Source: Bryobacterales bacterium F-183 (GTDB lineage: Bacteria; Acidobacteriota; Terriglobia; Bryobacterales; Bryobacteraceae). Taken from it: DNA of 64,000 bases. Positions 18,011 to 29,830 of this stretch are shown piece after piece. The stretch lies in the NCBI GenBank assembly GCA_016865505.2, contig AP025252.1, positions 5,726,137-5,790,136 on the forward strand, written 5' to 3'. The notes beneath the pieces were generated by a model. The model had not been told where the DNA came from and did no database searches. It worked only from the letters and a program-made list of their open reading frames with translations. Position 1 is the first letter of the stretch. Every line of letters starts with the position of its first letter. The translations under genes and the position numbers were made by a program.

Positions 18011-18460
18011 CTACTCTTCTTCTTTCGTAACCTTCACCGGGATCTCCACCGACACTTCGCGGTGCAGCTTCACAGTAGCCTTGTGCTCGCCCAGCGTACG
18101 AATCGGGTGATCCAATGCGACCTTCTTGCGATCGATCGTAAAACCCTTCTTCTCGAGCTGATCGGCGATGTCCTGCGCCGTAACCGAACCAAACAGCTGA
18201 TCGTTCTCGCCGGCCTTCATCACAAAGTCCAACGTCACATTGGCAAACTGCTTTGCCAACTCCTGCGCATCCGCCGCCAGCTTCGCTTCCTTGCGGAGGT
18301 AAGCTTCACGCTGCTGCGCCACGATCTTCTTGTTCGCTTCCGTTGCCGCTACCGCATAGCCGCGGGGAACGAGGAAATTGCGAGCATAGCCGGCTGCGAC
18401 CTTCACTACCTGACCAGTCGTACCCAGCTTCTCGACGTCTTGTCTGAGAATGACTTCCAT
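18011..18460 (-). CDS. rplI: 50S ribosomal protein L9
   Basis: 149 residues, standard length. The N-terminal L9 signature is seen (VILRQDVEKLGTTGQVVKVAAGYARNFLVP), then the long connecting helix and the C-terminal domain that ends in VKVTKEEE. L9 binds domain V of 23S rRNA and projects from the ribosome, helping frame maintenance. AAGGAGG lies about 9 nt upstream of the ATG. It is the last gene of the rplY-pth-rpsF-rpsR-rplI run and is followed by a strong terminator. Confidence 0.98.
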   Translation of the reverse strand: MEVILRQDVEKLGTTGQVVKVAAGYARNFLVPRGYAVAATEANKKIVAQQREAYLRKEAKLAADAQELAKQFANVTLDFVMKAGENDQLFGSVTAQDIADQLEKKGFTIDRKKVALDHPIRTLGEHKATVKLHREVSVEIPVKVTKEEE

Positions 18461-18481
18461 CGCTATTCTTTCCTCCTTCTC

Positions 18482-18784
18482 TTAGAGACCCTGTCCGCCC
18501 ATCGGCAGCAGAGCAATGTTACGCGCCTGCTTGATGGCCTCGGTCACGCGGCGCTGTACACGCTGCGAGACACCGGTGATGCGGCGGGGAATGATCTTGC
18601 CACGTTCCGTCAGGAACGAGCGGAGCAGATCGATGTTCTTGTAATCGATCTCATCGATGCGCTTGTCGCTGATGCGAGCCACGCGCTTGCGCCGGAAGTA
18701 GCCCTTCTTGGCGCCCATGGCCTTATCGCCACCGGTCGGCCGCTGGGAAGCGGCAATCGGACGTCCACCTTTTCCTTCAGCCAT
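18482..18784 (-). CDS. rpsR: 30S ribosomal protein S18
   Basis: 100 residues. The conserved core [20 protein letters not shown] and the [22 protein letters not shown] tail region identify S18, which pairs with S6 on the platform of the 30S subunit. The N-terminus carries about 20 extra Gly/Lys/Ala residues compared with E. coli S18. AAGGAG is 8 nt upstream of the ATG. It lies 4 bp after rpsF and 21 bp before rplI. Confidence 0.97.
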   Translation of the reverse strand: MAEGKGGRPIAASQRPTGGDKAMGAKKGYFRRKRVARISDKRIDEIDYKNIDLLRSFLTERGKIIPRRITGVSQRVQRRVTEAIKQARNIALLPMGGQGL

Positions 18785-18788
18785 ATGG

Positions 18789-19322
18789 TTACTCCTTCAC
18801 CTCGGGGGCAGCAGCAGCAGCATTGTCTGCATCGGGAGCCGCGGCCACGGGCGCGCCAGGCGCCGGAGCAGCGGGAACAGCAGGAGCGGGCGCAGCAGGA
18901 GCTTCACCCGGCGCACCAGGAACCGCCGCCGAAGGTTCGGACGGCAGCACGATGCCAGGCGTCACGGTCTGCACCACCGGCTTACGAGCCGCGCGGGCTT
19001 CCCGCTTCTTCCGCATCTTGGCGTCCATCTTCATCTTCTCGTCCTGACGGACCGTGATGAACTTGATCACCAGATCGGACACGCGCAAACGGCGCTCCAG
19101 TTCTTTAACCGCTTCCGGTTCGCTCGAAAACTGGATCAGAATGTAATTGCCTTCCGCACGCTTCTTGACCTTGTAGGCCAGCTTGCGGACACCCCACTTA
19201 TCGACCTTGTCGACCGTACCCTTGGCGGAGGTGATGACGGTTTTGAGCTGCTCGACCAACGGATCGATTTCTTCATCCGTTGCGTCGGGCCGTACGATGA
19301 ACAGCTCTTCGTAAATTCTCAT
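18789..19322 (-). CDS. rpsF: 30S ribosomal protein S6 with long Ala/Pro tail
   Basis: 177 residues. The first ~95 form the S6 ferredoxin-like fold ([41 protein letters not shown]). The remaining ~80 residues are an Ala/Pro/Gly-rich low-complexity extension ending in an acidic patch (AAAPEVKE). S6 normally binds S18 and 16S rRNA; the function of the tail is unknown. The start overlaps the pth stop by ATGA, indicating translational coupling. Confidence 0.97.
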   Translation of the reverse strand: MRIYEELFIVRPDATDEEIDPLVEQLKTVITSAKGTVDKVDKWGVRKLAYKVKKRAEGNYILIQFSSEPEAVKELERRLRVSDLVIKFITVRQDEKMKMDAKMRKKREARAARKPVVQTVTPGIVLPSEPSAAVPGAPGEAPAAPAPAVPAAPAPGAPVAAAPDADNAAAAAPEVKE

Positions 19323-19915
19323 TTCGCCTCTTCATTTGAACCTCGGGCGCGACGATTGTACCTCGTCATGGCCTTTTCGGCGCCTTCGGCAACTATGGAT
19401 TCCACTGCTTCCGCGCTAAACGAAATCAGCTCTTCCACGTCTTTCGCCTGGCTGGGCTTAAAACTCCCCAGCACCAGCGAGACTCCGCGTTTGGATCGTT
19501 CACCGGGATCGATGCCGATCCGTACGCGAATAAACTGCTGCGTGCCCAAACTGCCGATCACGGATTTCACTCCGTTGTGACCAGCCGCCGAGCCATCGGT
19601 CTTGATCCGCAATGCCGTCCAGGGCAAGTCCATCTCGTCGTAAACAAGAATCAGACGCTCCGGTGGCAGCGAATACTTCTCGAGAAGTTTTTTGACACTC
19701 GGCCCGCTCAAATTCATGAACGTTTGCGGCTTCGCCAAAACCACTTCCCGGTTGGCAATCTTGCCAACTCCCGCAAATGCGCTGCATTCCGGTCTAGTCA
19801 CCCGAATGCCGCCATTGCGTTCCGCGATATGGTCGACCACAAGAAATCCCAGGTTATGCGGCGTACGTTCGTACTCCGGTCCAGGGTTCCCCAGGCCGAC
19901 CACCAAAAAATCCAT
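19319..19915 (-). CDS. pth: Peptidyl-tRNA hydrolase
   Basis: 198 residues. It begins [24 protein letters not shown], which holds the catalytic His in TPHNLGF. The other family motifs are [21 protein letters not shown] and [17 protein letters not shown]. Pth releases peptides from prematurely dropped peptidyl-tRNAs and is essential in most bacteria. The C-terminus has a basic tail. It sits 23 bp downstream of rplY and overlaps rpsF by 4 bp, an arrangement that couples tRNA recycling to ribosomal protein supply. Confidence 0.97.
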   Translation of the reverse strand: MDFLVVGLGNPGPEYERTPHNLGFLVVDHIAERNGGIRVTRPECSAFAGVGKIANREVVLAKPQTFMNLSGPSVKKLLEKYSLPPERLILVYDEMDLPWTALRIKTDGSAAGHNGVKSVIGSLGTQQFIRVRIGIDPGERSKRGVSLVLGSFKPSQAKDVEELISFSAEAVESIVAEGAEKAMTRYNRRARGSNEEAK

Positions 19916-19938
19916 GGCGGATGATAGAACCGGCTAAA

Positions 19939-20634
19939 CTACTTTTTCTTTGCTGGAGCAGCGGCCTTGGTGGCAGTCTTGGCAGCCGTCTTAGTCGCGG
20001 CGTCTTCCTTCTTGCCCTTCTTCACGACTTCGGGCTCAGCAGGACCGCCTTCTCCTTCAACAGCCGCTTCGGCCTTCAGCGCAACCACGTGCACGATCAC
20101 CGCGTCCGCATCCGTCAGCAACTTCGCGTTCGCGCCCAAAGGCAGCGCACTCGCGCGGATGCCCTGACCAATACCCAAATCCGCGACATCCACCGTAAAA
20201 TCGGCAGGAATGTCGTCCGGCAGGGTGTTGATTTCCACTTCGCGGGTGACGATCTCGAGCAAACCGCCCTGAATCTTAACGCCCTTGGCTTCGCCAGTGG
20301 TGTGTACCGGAACCTTCACGCGGATCGGCTTGGTGGGGTCGATGCGCTGAAAATCCAGGTGGAGCAGGTTTTCCTTGATCGGATCATGGAGCCAGTCAAT
20401 GATCATGACCGGCGTGGTTTCGCCATTCTTGACGGCGAGATTAAAGATGGTGTTGTGACCGGTCGACGACTGGAGGATCTTATTGATCTCCTTCGGGCTG
20501 ATGGTCACGGAAACAGGTTCCTTACCGGCGCCGTAAAGAACGGCGGGGGCAAGCCCTTCCACGCGCAGGCGGCGTGCCGCATTTTTGCCACGCGTCTCGC
20601 GGGGCTGCGCTTCGATGGTGATATCCTTCCGCAT
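19939..20634 (-). CDS. rplY: 50S ribosomal protein L25/general stress protein Ctc
   Basis: 231 residues in the two-domain Ctc form. The N-terminal L25 domain binds 5S rRNA (RETRGKNAARRLRVEGLAPAVLYG), and a TL5-like C-terminal beta domain follows (HTTGEAKGVKIQGGLLEIVTREVEI). The last ~25 residues are an Ala/Lys/Thr tail, similar in kind to the tails of S6 and IF-3 in this window. AGGAG lies about 6 nt before the ATG. It is the first gene of the five-gene translation operon. Confidence 0.96.
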   Translation of the reverse strand: MRKDITIEAQPRETRGKNAARRLRVEGLAPAVLYGAGKEPVSVTISPKEINKILQSSTGHNTIFNLAVKNGETTPVMIIDWLHDPIKENLLHLDFQRIDPTKPIRVKVPVHTTGEAKGVKIQGGLLEIVTREVEINTLPDDIPADFTVDVADLGIGQGIRASALPLGANAKLLTDADAVIVHVVALKAEAAVEGEGGPAEPEVVKKGKKEDAATKTAAKTATKAAAPAKKK

Positions 20635-21214
20635 CGGAAACTCCTATGTGAAGTTCTAGCTTGGAGACTCGCGCAAGATCAGAGGCCGAACGGCTTGTTT
20701 CGCTAACTTGTTCTGCTTAAAGAGAAGAAGAACGAGAGGAGACCGGCGATCACAACCAGCTGAAGCGAGCCGCCTGGGTACGCAGCGATACCGCATGCCG
20801 CGCCAGGCACCAGAAACTATTAGTATCGAGGGTAGCGGGTCCCCATGTCAAATCGCGGTCCTCAAGGGTCGTGGGTCAGTTAGGTGCAGGCGCCGCTACA
20901 GCTGGGGTCATTTCTTCTTCGGCTCCGGCGTGTGAAGCGATGCCTATCGTTCCCAACTTCCGGATGGCGATTATTAGACGGAGCAGTCCACAACTTACCC
21001 GAACGCGACTGCGGGCCAATTTCCGAGTAGTGCGTGATCCGGGGTGCAATCGCCCTACACTGCGCGACTTCCCGCGATCATGGCCCTCCGAGCATTTCGG
21101 CACCACCCTTTCGCCCGAGCGTGGCTGCGAAGAATGAACAACTTCGGACCATAAGTGTACTTTGAGGACCCCTTTTGTCCGGTGCTGCAAAATGCCGTAA
21201 GGTATCCTGACTCA
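20635..21214. other. 580-bp intergenic region upstream of rplY and of the Sel1 gene
   Basis: No convincing gene or tRNA is seen. On the minus strand a perfect -35 (TTGACA, 20851-20846) is followed at 18 bp by GATACT or at 20 bp by TACTAA, a possible rplY operon promoter with a leader of about 180 nt. Inside that leader a 35-codon GTG frame (20810-20703) ends in a hydrophobic segment; its coding status is doubtful. The rest is unremarkable. Confidence 0.4.
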
Positions 21215-22303
21215 ATGTCTGAAAATGAACCACAGAAGATCAAGTCAAAAGACGACGACGACAAAGGAACTCGTTGGCGTGTGGCCACGCAAATAGCGGC
21301 TGCATTCGCCGTAGTTGTGAGCGCGATATGGGCTTCCCCAACCATCAAACATCGCATTGAGGACGTAGTGAGAAGCTGGTTCCCGGCAACCCTAAAAGTG
21401 GAAGTGGTCCAAGAGGATCTCGGAGGGCTGGCGCCGGAAGCAATTCGCCCACTGAGATTGTCGGTGGCTTCGAGAAGCAGTGTCATCGAATCTTCCGTAC
21501 CACTCTCCACCGATTCTTTTGTTGACATTCGAATATCAGAAGCAGGCTCTGAGAAAGATAGAGTTGTGGTTGTGCGGGACAAGCGGTCGTCGACGTGTAG
21601 TGAGGAGTTTGACTCGACAAAGGCGAGCCCTGGAGTTGTCAAGTGTGTTGTTTCACTTCCTGTTCTATTGCACCTCGGCTTTTCCGTACAATCGAGAGCC
21701 AGCTTCTCTAAAAGCATTCAAGCAATCGAAGGCGATGCGATGGCCAGGGCCCACAGTACAGCAACACCGGACAAGCGACCACGTTATTCCAGTCCGCCCA
21801 CTGTCTTGCGCGCCCCTTCTTTAACTAAACAAAAGTATGAAGAAGGTGAGCAGCTTTACAATGCAGGTCAGTACGACGCTGCTCTGCGCAGCTTGAGGGA
21901 AGCAGCGTCAAGCGGAAGCGAAAATGCTATGTTTCGCCTGGGTTGGATGTACAGCCAGGGAGAAGGAGTGCCCCAGGACTTCTCGCTGGCCCGGCAGTGG
22001 TATGACAAGTCAGCGTCACGTGGGGTAGTCGGCGCTATGGTCAACCTTGCATTGCTATACAAGGACGGCAAAGGCGGGCCGCAGGACCACAATCTACAGC
22101 GACAATGGCTTGAAAAGGCAGCCTCGCGTGGTGTCAGCACTGCAATGTTTAACCTTGGCGCGATGTACTACGCTGGCGATGGCGTACCGCGCGACTTATC
22201 ACTGGCTCGTGAGTGGTTTGAAAAGGCAGAGGCCCAAGGTCTTACGGACGCTCGCGACATGCTCGCTAAGCTTCGGAAGAGTTCACCGCAAGAATGGCAA
22301 TAA
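21215..22303 (+). CDS. Membrane-anchored Sel1-repeat protein
   Basis: About 362 residues from the ATG giving MSENEPQ. A Lys/Asp-rich N-terminus is followed by one membrane segment near residues 25-45 (VATQIAAAFAVVVSAIWA) and an unknown beta-rich region to about 180. At least three Sel1 repeats fill the C-terminus (AMFRLGWMYSQGEGVPQD, AMVNLALLYKDGKGGPQD, AMFNLGAMYYAGDGVPRD). Sel1 repeats make alpha-solenoid protein-binding surfaces. The gene looks lower in GC than its neighbours and stands next to toxin-antitoxin genes, so it may belong to a small accessory patch. Partner unknown. Confidence 0.85.
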   Translation: MSENEPQKIKSKDDDDKGTRWRVATQIAAAFAVVVSAIWASPTIKHRIEDVVRSWFPATLKVEVVQEDLGGLAPEAIRPLRLSVASRSSVIESSVPLSTDSFVDIRISEAGSEKDRVVVVRDKRSSTCSEEFDSTKASPGVVKCVVSLPVLLHLGFSVQSRASFSKSIQAIEGDAMARAHSTATPDKRPRYSSPPTVLRAPSLTKQKYEEGEQLYNAGQYDAALRSLREAASSGSENAMFRLGWMYSQGEGVPQDFSLARQWYDKSASRGVVGAMVNLALLYKDGKGGPQDHNLQRQWLEKAASRGVSTAMFNLGAMYYAGDGVPRDLSLAREWFEKAEAQGLTDARDMLAKLRKSSPQEWQ

Positions 22304-22465
22304 CTAGTTGCACTTGTGTAGTTTCAGCAACGGACCACAAGGGAACCCCTTCTCCCACTCACCCGAGCACATGCAAATGTTCCGGGCCGCACCCTCTGGA
22401 TGCGATCGCGAGCCGATAGAGAATGATAAATCGCAGTGTGGACCCAAACACCAACTCTTGAATTG

Positions 22466-22749
22466 TCAGCGATACAGAAGTTGACCACAAACGGCGTTTT
22501 GGGAAGTTAGCAAGCGGCAACGGCCTGGATGACGCGCAATACAGACGTTGAATTGAAACATCGACCACTCGATCACCCGGAGCGCTCCCTCCGGCATATC
22601 GCCTGGATGATTGGGAATTGTCGTGTAGCGCCGGGTCGAAGCATTGAACCAGATCTCATGACTCCCGGCGGCTTGCCGGTCAAACTCGAAGCCCAGCGCC
22701 TTCAACTTGCGAACGATCTCTCTGTAGCGGATCCCGCAAGCCGACCCAT
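22466..22749 (-). pseudogene. hicA: HicA-type toxin gene, probably frameshifted
   Basis: Translation shows a HicA core (YREIVRKLKALGFEFDRQ, GSHEIWFN, TTIPNHPGDMPEGALR), with the catalytic His in GSHE. The expected start MGRLAG, 2 nt after the hicB stop, is in another frame. One missing base in a G-run near 22733 would join MGRLAG to IRYREIV. The usual C-terminal helix is also absent, replaced by unrelated sequence. An ATG far inside hicB (22819) could still yield a long product, but this is unlikely. Taken as a decayed toxin or a single sequencing error. Confidence 0.62.
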
Positions 22750-22751
22750 GT

Positions 22752-22982
22752 TCAAGCCGCGACAACGATGGTGTAGTCGCGCCGCCCAACTGTACGCGGA
22801 AGAGTCGGCATACTGTCACGTTCCCGCTGCGCCTCTAGCAGTTTCCGCGCAACATCTCGAGCGATTTCCAGAGCCTCGGCCACCGTCCGCCCTTGCGCGA
22901 CAAGACCCGGCAATTCGTCAGACGTAGCCAGAAAGAGCCCCTCAGGCAATTCCTCGATCTGCACTTGAATCGCTAGCTCCAT
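22752..22982 (-). CDS. hicB: HicB-type antitoxin (short)
   Basis: 76 residues. The partial RNase H-like HicB fold is visible: MELAIQVQIEELPEG, LFLATSDELPGLVAQGRTVAEAL, ARDVARKLLEA. HicB proteins bind and neutralise the HicA mRNA interferase. AGGA lies 9 nt before the ATG. There is no C-terminal DNA-binding domain, so autoregulation may be weak. It precedes the damaged hicA on the same strand, so the antitoxin may be the surviving half of the module. Confidence 0.82.
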   Translation of the reverse strand: MELAIQVQIEELPEGLFLATSDELPGLVAQGRTVAEALEIARDVARKLLEAQRERDSMPTLPRTVGRRDYTIVVAA

Positions 22983-23027
22983 ACGTTCAAATCCTAACAC
23001 CTTGCCCAGAATGTCAAAATCCCAAGA

Positions 23028-23082
23028 CCACCCCATGCCCCACATCCGGCGAGCCTTCCTCAGCACCACCGCTTGTCGCAGC
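23028..23082 (+). repeat. Partial duplicate of the 5' end of the Tat-signal gene
   Basis: These bases match 23545-23600 closely: CCACCCCATGCCCCACA is shared exactly, then CCGGCGAGCCTTCCTC with single differences around it. Translated, the copy gives MPHIRRAFL, a broken Tat signal start. The second hicAB module lies between the two copies. Confidence 0.7.
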
Positions 23083-23129
23083 CAAAACAGCCGCCGCCAC
23101 CGGCAGCGCAGTCCGGTAGACTGCACTTT

Positions 23130-23333
23130 GTGCCCTTGAAGGTCCGAGAAGTGATTCGAAAGATCGAAACCGCGGGCTGGCGGCTCGTGCGAACCTCCGG
23201 GGACCACCGCGTTTTCCGAAGCCCAGATGGTCGCATCACGGTTGTGTCCGGTCCGCTTGGAGACGATGTCCGGCCCGGAACCTATAAGGCGATTCTGAGG
23301 CAAACTGGTATTGAGGAGGAAGACAAAACATGA
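23130..23333 (+). CDS. hicA: HicA-type mRNA interferase toxin
   Basis: About 67 residues from a GTG, with TTG two codons later as an alternative. The double-stranded RNA-binding fold is clear: LKVREVIRKIETAGWRL, then TSGDHRVFRSPDGR with the catalytic His, then the substrate-binding strand and helix KAILRQTGIEEE. HicA toxins cleave mRNA and are blocked by HicB. The stop codon overlaps the HicB start (ATGA). This copy looks intact, unlike the one 400 bp away on the other strand. Confidence 0.88.
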   Translation: MPLKVREVIRKIETAGWRLVRTSGDHRVFRSPDGRITVVSGPLGDDVRPGTYKAILRQTGIEEEDKT

Positions 23334-23542
23334 CCCGCAAGTATTCGCTGGTAATGGAGCATGGCCCCACTGGATACAGTGGCTACGTGCCAGAACTCCC
23401 ATCGATCCTGGTGACCGGCAGTTCCGTGGAGGAGCTCCTGAGCCGCGCCACGGAAGCGATCCAAATCTACTGGGAAGTTCTTCGGGCAGAACGTTCGCCC
23501 ACGGCTGAACTTCGTGAGATCGAAGTCGAATTACCCGTCTGA
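23330..23542 (+). CDS. hicB: HicB-type antitoxin
   Basis: 70 residues with the partial RNase H-like HicB fold: YSLVMEHGPTGYSGYVPELPS, then LVTGSSVEELLSRATEAIQIYW. No DNA-binding domain is attached. It is translationally coupled to the upstream hicA by a 4-bp overlap, the standard toxin-first order. It ends 2 bp before the second copy of the duplicated gene start. Confidence 0.9.
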   Translation: MTRKYSLVMEHGPTGYSGYVPELPSILVTGSSVEELLSRATEAIQIYWEVLRAERSPTAELREIEVELPV

Positions 23543-23551
23543 ATCCACCCC

Positions 23552-25009
23552 ATGCCCCACACCCGGCGAGCCTTCCTCGGCACCATCCCTCTCGCAGCCG
23601 CAGCACAACAACAATCCTCCGAACCACCCATCCCCATAGGCAACCGCCGCGAACTCTTCCTCGACCGTACCCTCCTCGCCTCCCTCTCCGGCACTGCCGA
23701 CCTCCGCCTCGCCACCCCCATCGATGCAGGACCCGCCCTCCACTTCGACAAACCCTGGGAAGGCGCCTTCTCCGCCTACACCACCATCCTCCACGACGCC
23801 GCCAAAGGACTCTACCGCATGTACTACCGCGGCTCCCCCGGCGCCGGCGAGGACGGCAACTCCGGCGAAGCCACCTGCTACGCCGAATCCGACGACGGCA
23901 AAACCTGGCGCAAACCCGCCTTCGATCAGTACGAAGTCCGCAACACCAAAACCAACAACGTCCTCCTCGCCAACCGCCCGCCGTACTCCCACAACTTCAC
24001 CCCGTTCCTCGACCTCCGCCCCAACGTACCCGCCACCGAGCGCTATAAAGCGATGGCCGGCGTCCACAAAACCGGACTCATGGCCTTCGTATCACCCGAC
24101 GGCACACACTGGAAGCCCCTGCGCGACACCCCAGTCTTCCCCCCTCCCAAGGACTTCTCACTCGACTCCCAGAACATCGCCTTCTGGTCGCAGGCCGAGC
24201 AAAAGTACGTCCTCTACTACCGAAGCTGGAAAAGGATCAACGGCACCAACTACCGCTGGGTCTCCCGCGCCACCAGCGACGATTTCCTCCACTGGACCCC
24301 CGGCGAGCAAATGAGCTACGGCGACGCCCCGCCCGAGCACCTCTACACCAACCAGACCTCGCCCTACTTCCGCGCCCCGCACATCTACATCGGAATCTGC
24401 GCCCGCTTCATGCCCGGCCGCCAGGTACTCACCGCGGCCCAAGCCGCGGAACTCAACGTCGACCCCAAGTATTTTCAGGATTGTTCAGACGCCGTCCTCG
24501 TCACCTCGCGAGGCGGCAACCAGTACACCCGCACGTTCATGGACGCCTTCCTGCGCCCCGGCCTCGGCCTCGAAAACTGGGTGTCCCGCTCCAACTACCC
24601 GGCGCTGAACCTCGTACAAACCAGCCCCTCGACCATGTCGTTCTACGTCAACCGCAACTACGGTCAACCCACGGCGTACCTCCGCCGTTACGAACTCCGT
24701 CTGGACGGCTTAGCGTCGATACACGCCGGCTACGCAGGAGGCGAAGCGATCACCAAGCCCCTGCAAATCGCGGGCAACAAGTTGGAATTGAATTTCGCCA
24801 CCTCAGCCGCAGGCAGCGTCAGAATCGAACTCCAGGACGTCGCAGGCAAGCCGCTCCCAGGCTACGAACTTAGCAACGCCCCAGAGTTGATAGGCGACGA
24901 AATCGCCCGTGAATACCGTTGGAAAAGCGCACAACCCATCGACCAGCCAGTCCGCATCCGCTTCGTGCTCAAGGATGCGGACATCTTTGCTTTCCGCGCG
25001 TCTAGCTAG
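23552..25009 (+). CDS. Tat-exported beta-propeller protein, glycoside hydrolase-like
   Basis: 485 residues. A twin-arginine start (HTRRAFLGTIPLAAAA) suggests folded export to the periplasm. Repeated blade-like motifs such as YRMYYRG, YAESDDGKTWRKP, FVSPDGTHWKPL and YYRSWKR resemble five-bladed propellers of the GH32/GH43/GH117 and sialidase-like kinds. A beta-sandwich closes the protein. Catalytic acids cannot be assigned safely. It probably processes or binds plant or microbial polysaccharide. The stop codon shares CTAG with the convergent Gly-rich gene. The 5' end is partly duplicated 517 bp upstream. Confidence 0.78.
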   Translation: MPHTRRAFLGTIPLAAAAQQQSSEPPIPIGNRRELFLDRTLLASLSGTADLRLATPIDAGPALHFDKPWEGAFSAYTTILHDAAKGLYRMYYRGSPGAGEDGNSGEATCYAESDDGKTWRKPAFDQYEVRNTKTNNVLLANRPPYSHNFTPFLDLRPNVPATERYKAMAGVHKTGLMAFVSPDGTHWKPLRDTPVFPPPKDFSLDSQNIAFWSQAEQKYVLYYRSWKRINGTNYRWVSRATSDDFLHWTPGEQMSYGDAPPEHLYTNQTSPYFRAPHIYIGICARFMPGRQVLTAAQAAELNVDPKYFQDCSDAVLVTSRGGNQYTRTFMDAFLRPGLGLENWVSRSNYPALNLVQTSPSTMSFYVNRNYGQPTAYLRRYELRLDGLASIHAGYAGGEAITKPLQIAGNKLELNFATSAAGSVRIELQDVAGKPLPGYELSNAPELIGDEIAREYRWKSAQPIDQPVRIRFVLKDADIFAFRASS

Positions 25010-25779
25010 CGGACCTCACCAAACCGGTGCCACTGGCCATCATTCACAAACCGGTCCGCCGAAGGCGCATACCGCATCCGCGCAGGCTCCACATCTCGCA
25101 AACCGTCCGTACCCTCGGTGCGGTAATTCACATAAGGCTGCTGGTCAGCATACCCATCGCTCACGTACCCCGGGTCGCTGTACCCATACGATACAAACGG
25201 CGTCCCGTAGTAACCGTAAAGCCCTGAGTAAGGGTTGCCGTAGTAAGCGTACGGATAGTAGCCATACCAATACGGATCGTAGTAACCGTAGCCGCCACCC
25301 CAGTAACCGCCGCCGAGCCCAAAGCTGAAGCCCCAGCCGCCGTAGTAGCTACCCCAACCGCCCCAACCACCGCCGTAATAGTAGGGCCGATAGCTGCGGT
25401 AGTAACCACCCCAGCCGCGATTGTTCCAACCACCCCAACCGCCGCCCCAGCCGCGATTCCAACCCCGATTCCAGCCACCACTCCAGGACCCGCGATAGCC
25501 ACCAACGCCACCGCCGTACCACGACCGTCGTCCACCGCCGCCATCGTAGTACCGGAAACTGCCGCTACCGCCACCACCGCGATTCCCATTCCAGCCGCCA
25601 CGGAAGCTCCCACCGAAGCTACCCCCACCGCCACCAGACCAACCGCCGCCGCGGCCCATGCTACTACCACCGCCAAAACCGCCACGACCGCCACCACCCC
25701 CGCCGCCGCGACCACGTTGCGCGAACCCAACGGTACTCAGGGCCAGGATCAGAACCGATGCCATCAGCAAATTGCGCAT
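25006..25779 (-). CDS. Secreted glycine/tyrosine/tryptophan-rich protein
   Basis: 257 residues. A signal peptide (MRNLLMASVLILALSTVGFAQ) is followed by about 170 residues dominated by Gly, Trp, Tyr, Arg and Ser in runs such as RGGGGGGG and WNRGWGGGWGGW. A less repetitive C-terminal 60 residues end in FVNDGQWHRFGEV. No domain is recognised. Composition resembles structural or surface-coat proteins in which aromatics and glycine drive self-association. The alternate frame of the repeat also encodes Ala/Val-rich sequence, an artefact of the GC-rich repeat. Confidence 0.8.
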   Translation of the reverse strand: MRNLLMASVLILALSTVGFAQRGRGGGGGGGRGGFGGGSSMGRGGGWSGGGGGSFGGSFRGGWNGNRGGGGSGSFRYYDGGGGRRSWYGGGVGGYRGSWSGGWNRGWNRGWGGGWGGWNNRGWGGYYRSYRPYYYGGGWGGWGSYYGGWGFSFGLGGGYWGGGYGYYDPYWYGYYPYAYYGNPYSGLYGYYGTPFVSYGYSDPGYVSDGYADQQPYVNYRTEGTDGLRDVEPARMRYAPSADRFVNDGQWHRFGEVR

Positions 25780-25835
25780 GATGCTAAACCACTCCTGCCC
25801 TCAGAATACACCTCCGCCAGCGCCGGAATTGTTAA

Positions 25836-28481
<2,646 letters not shown>

Positions 28482-28501
28482 AGATATTGGGCATAGTGTA
28501 G

Positions 28502-29662
<1,161 letters not shown>

Positions 29663-29700
29663 CCCCAACCCACACAAATCCCAACACTTCCCACCACTCC

Positions 29701-29760
29701 GTGCCTGTCACCGCACCGCTCACGGTGCCAGGCACGGTGCCAGACGCGGTGCCAGGCACG
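29701..29760. repeat. Inverted and tandem short repeats between convergent genes
   Basis: GTGCCTGTCACCG (29701-29713) is an inverted match at 12 of 13 bases to CGGTGCCAGGCAC (29723-29735). Three 12-bp units of the type ACGGTGCCAGGC follow head to tail at 29722-29757. The rest of the 168-bp gap shows nothing coding. REP-like or terminator functions are possible. Confidence 0.75.
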
Positions 29761-29830
29761 CCCAGACGCGCGGCATACGACCCCAGCCCACCCAGGACCT
29801 ACGAGTTCGCCTCTATGGAATAAGGAAAAT

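Noticed and set aside
22752-23627. 291-codon minus-strand frame joining HicB to upstream sequence
   Set aside because: Only the last 76 codons match HicB, with a start and Shine-Dalgarno at 22982; the upstream part is antisense to other genes.
25161-25730. Ala/Val-rich 189-codon frame in the Gly-rich gene
   Set aside because: Frame-shifted reading of the same GGN repeats; lacks signal peptide and start context.
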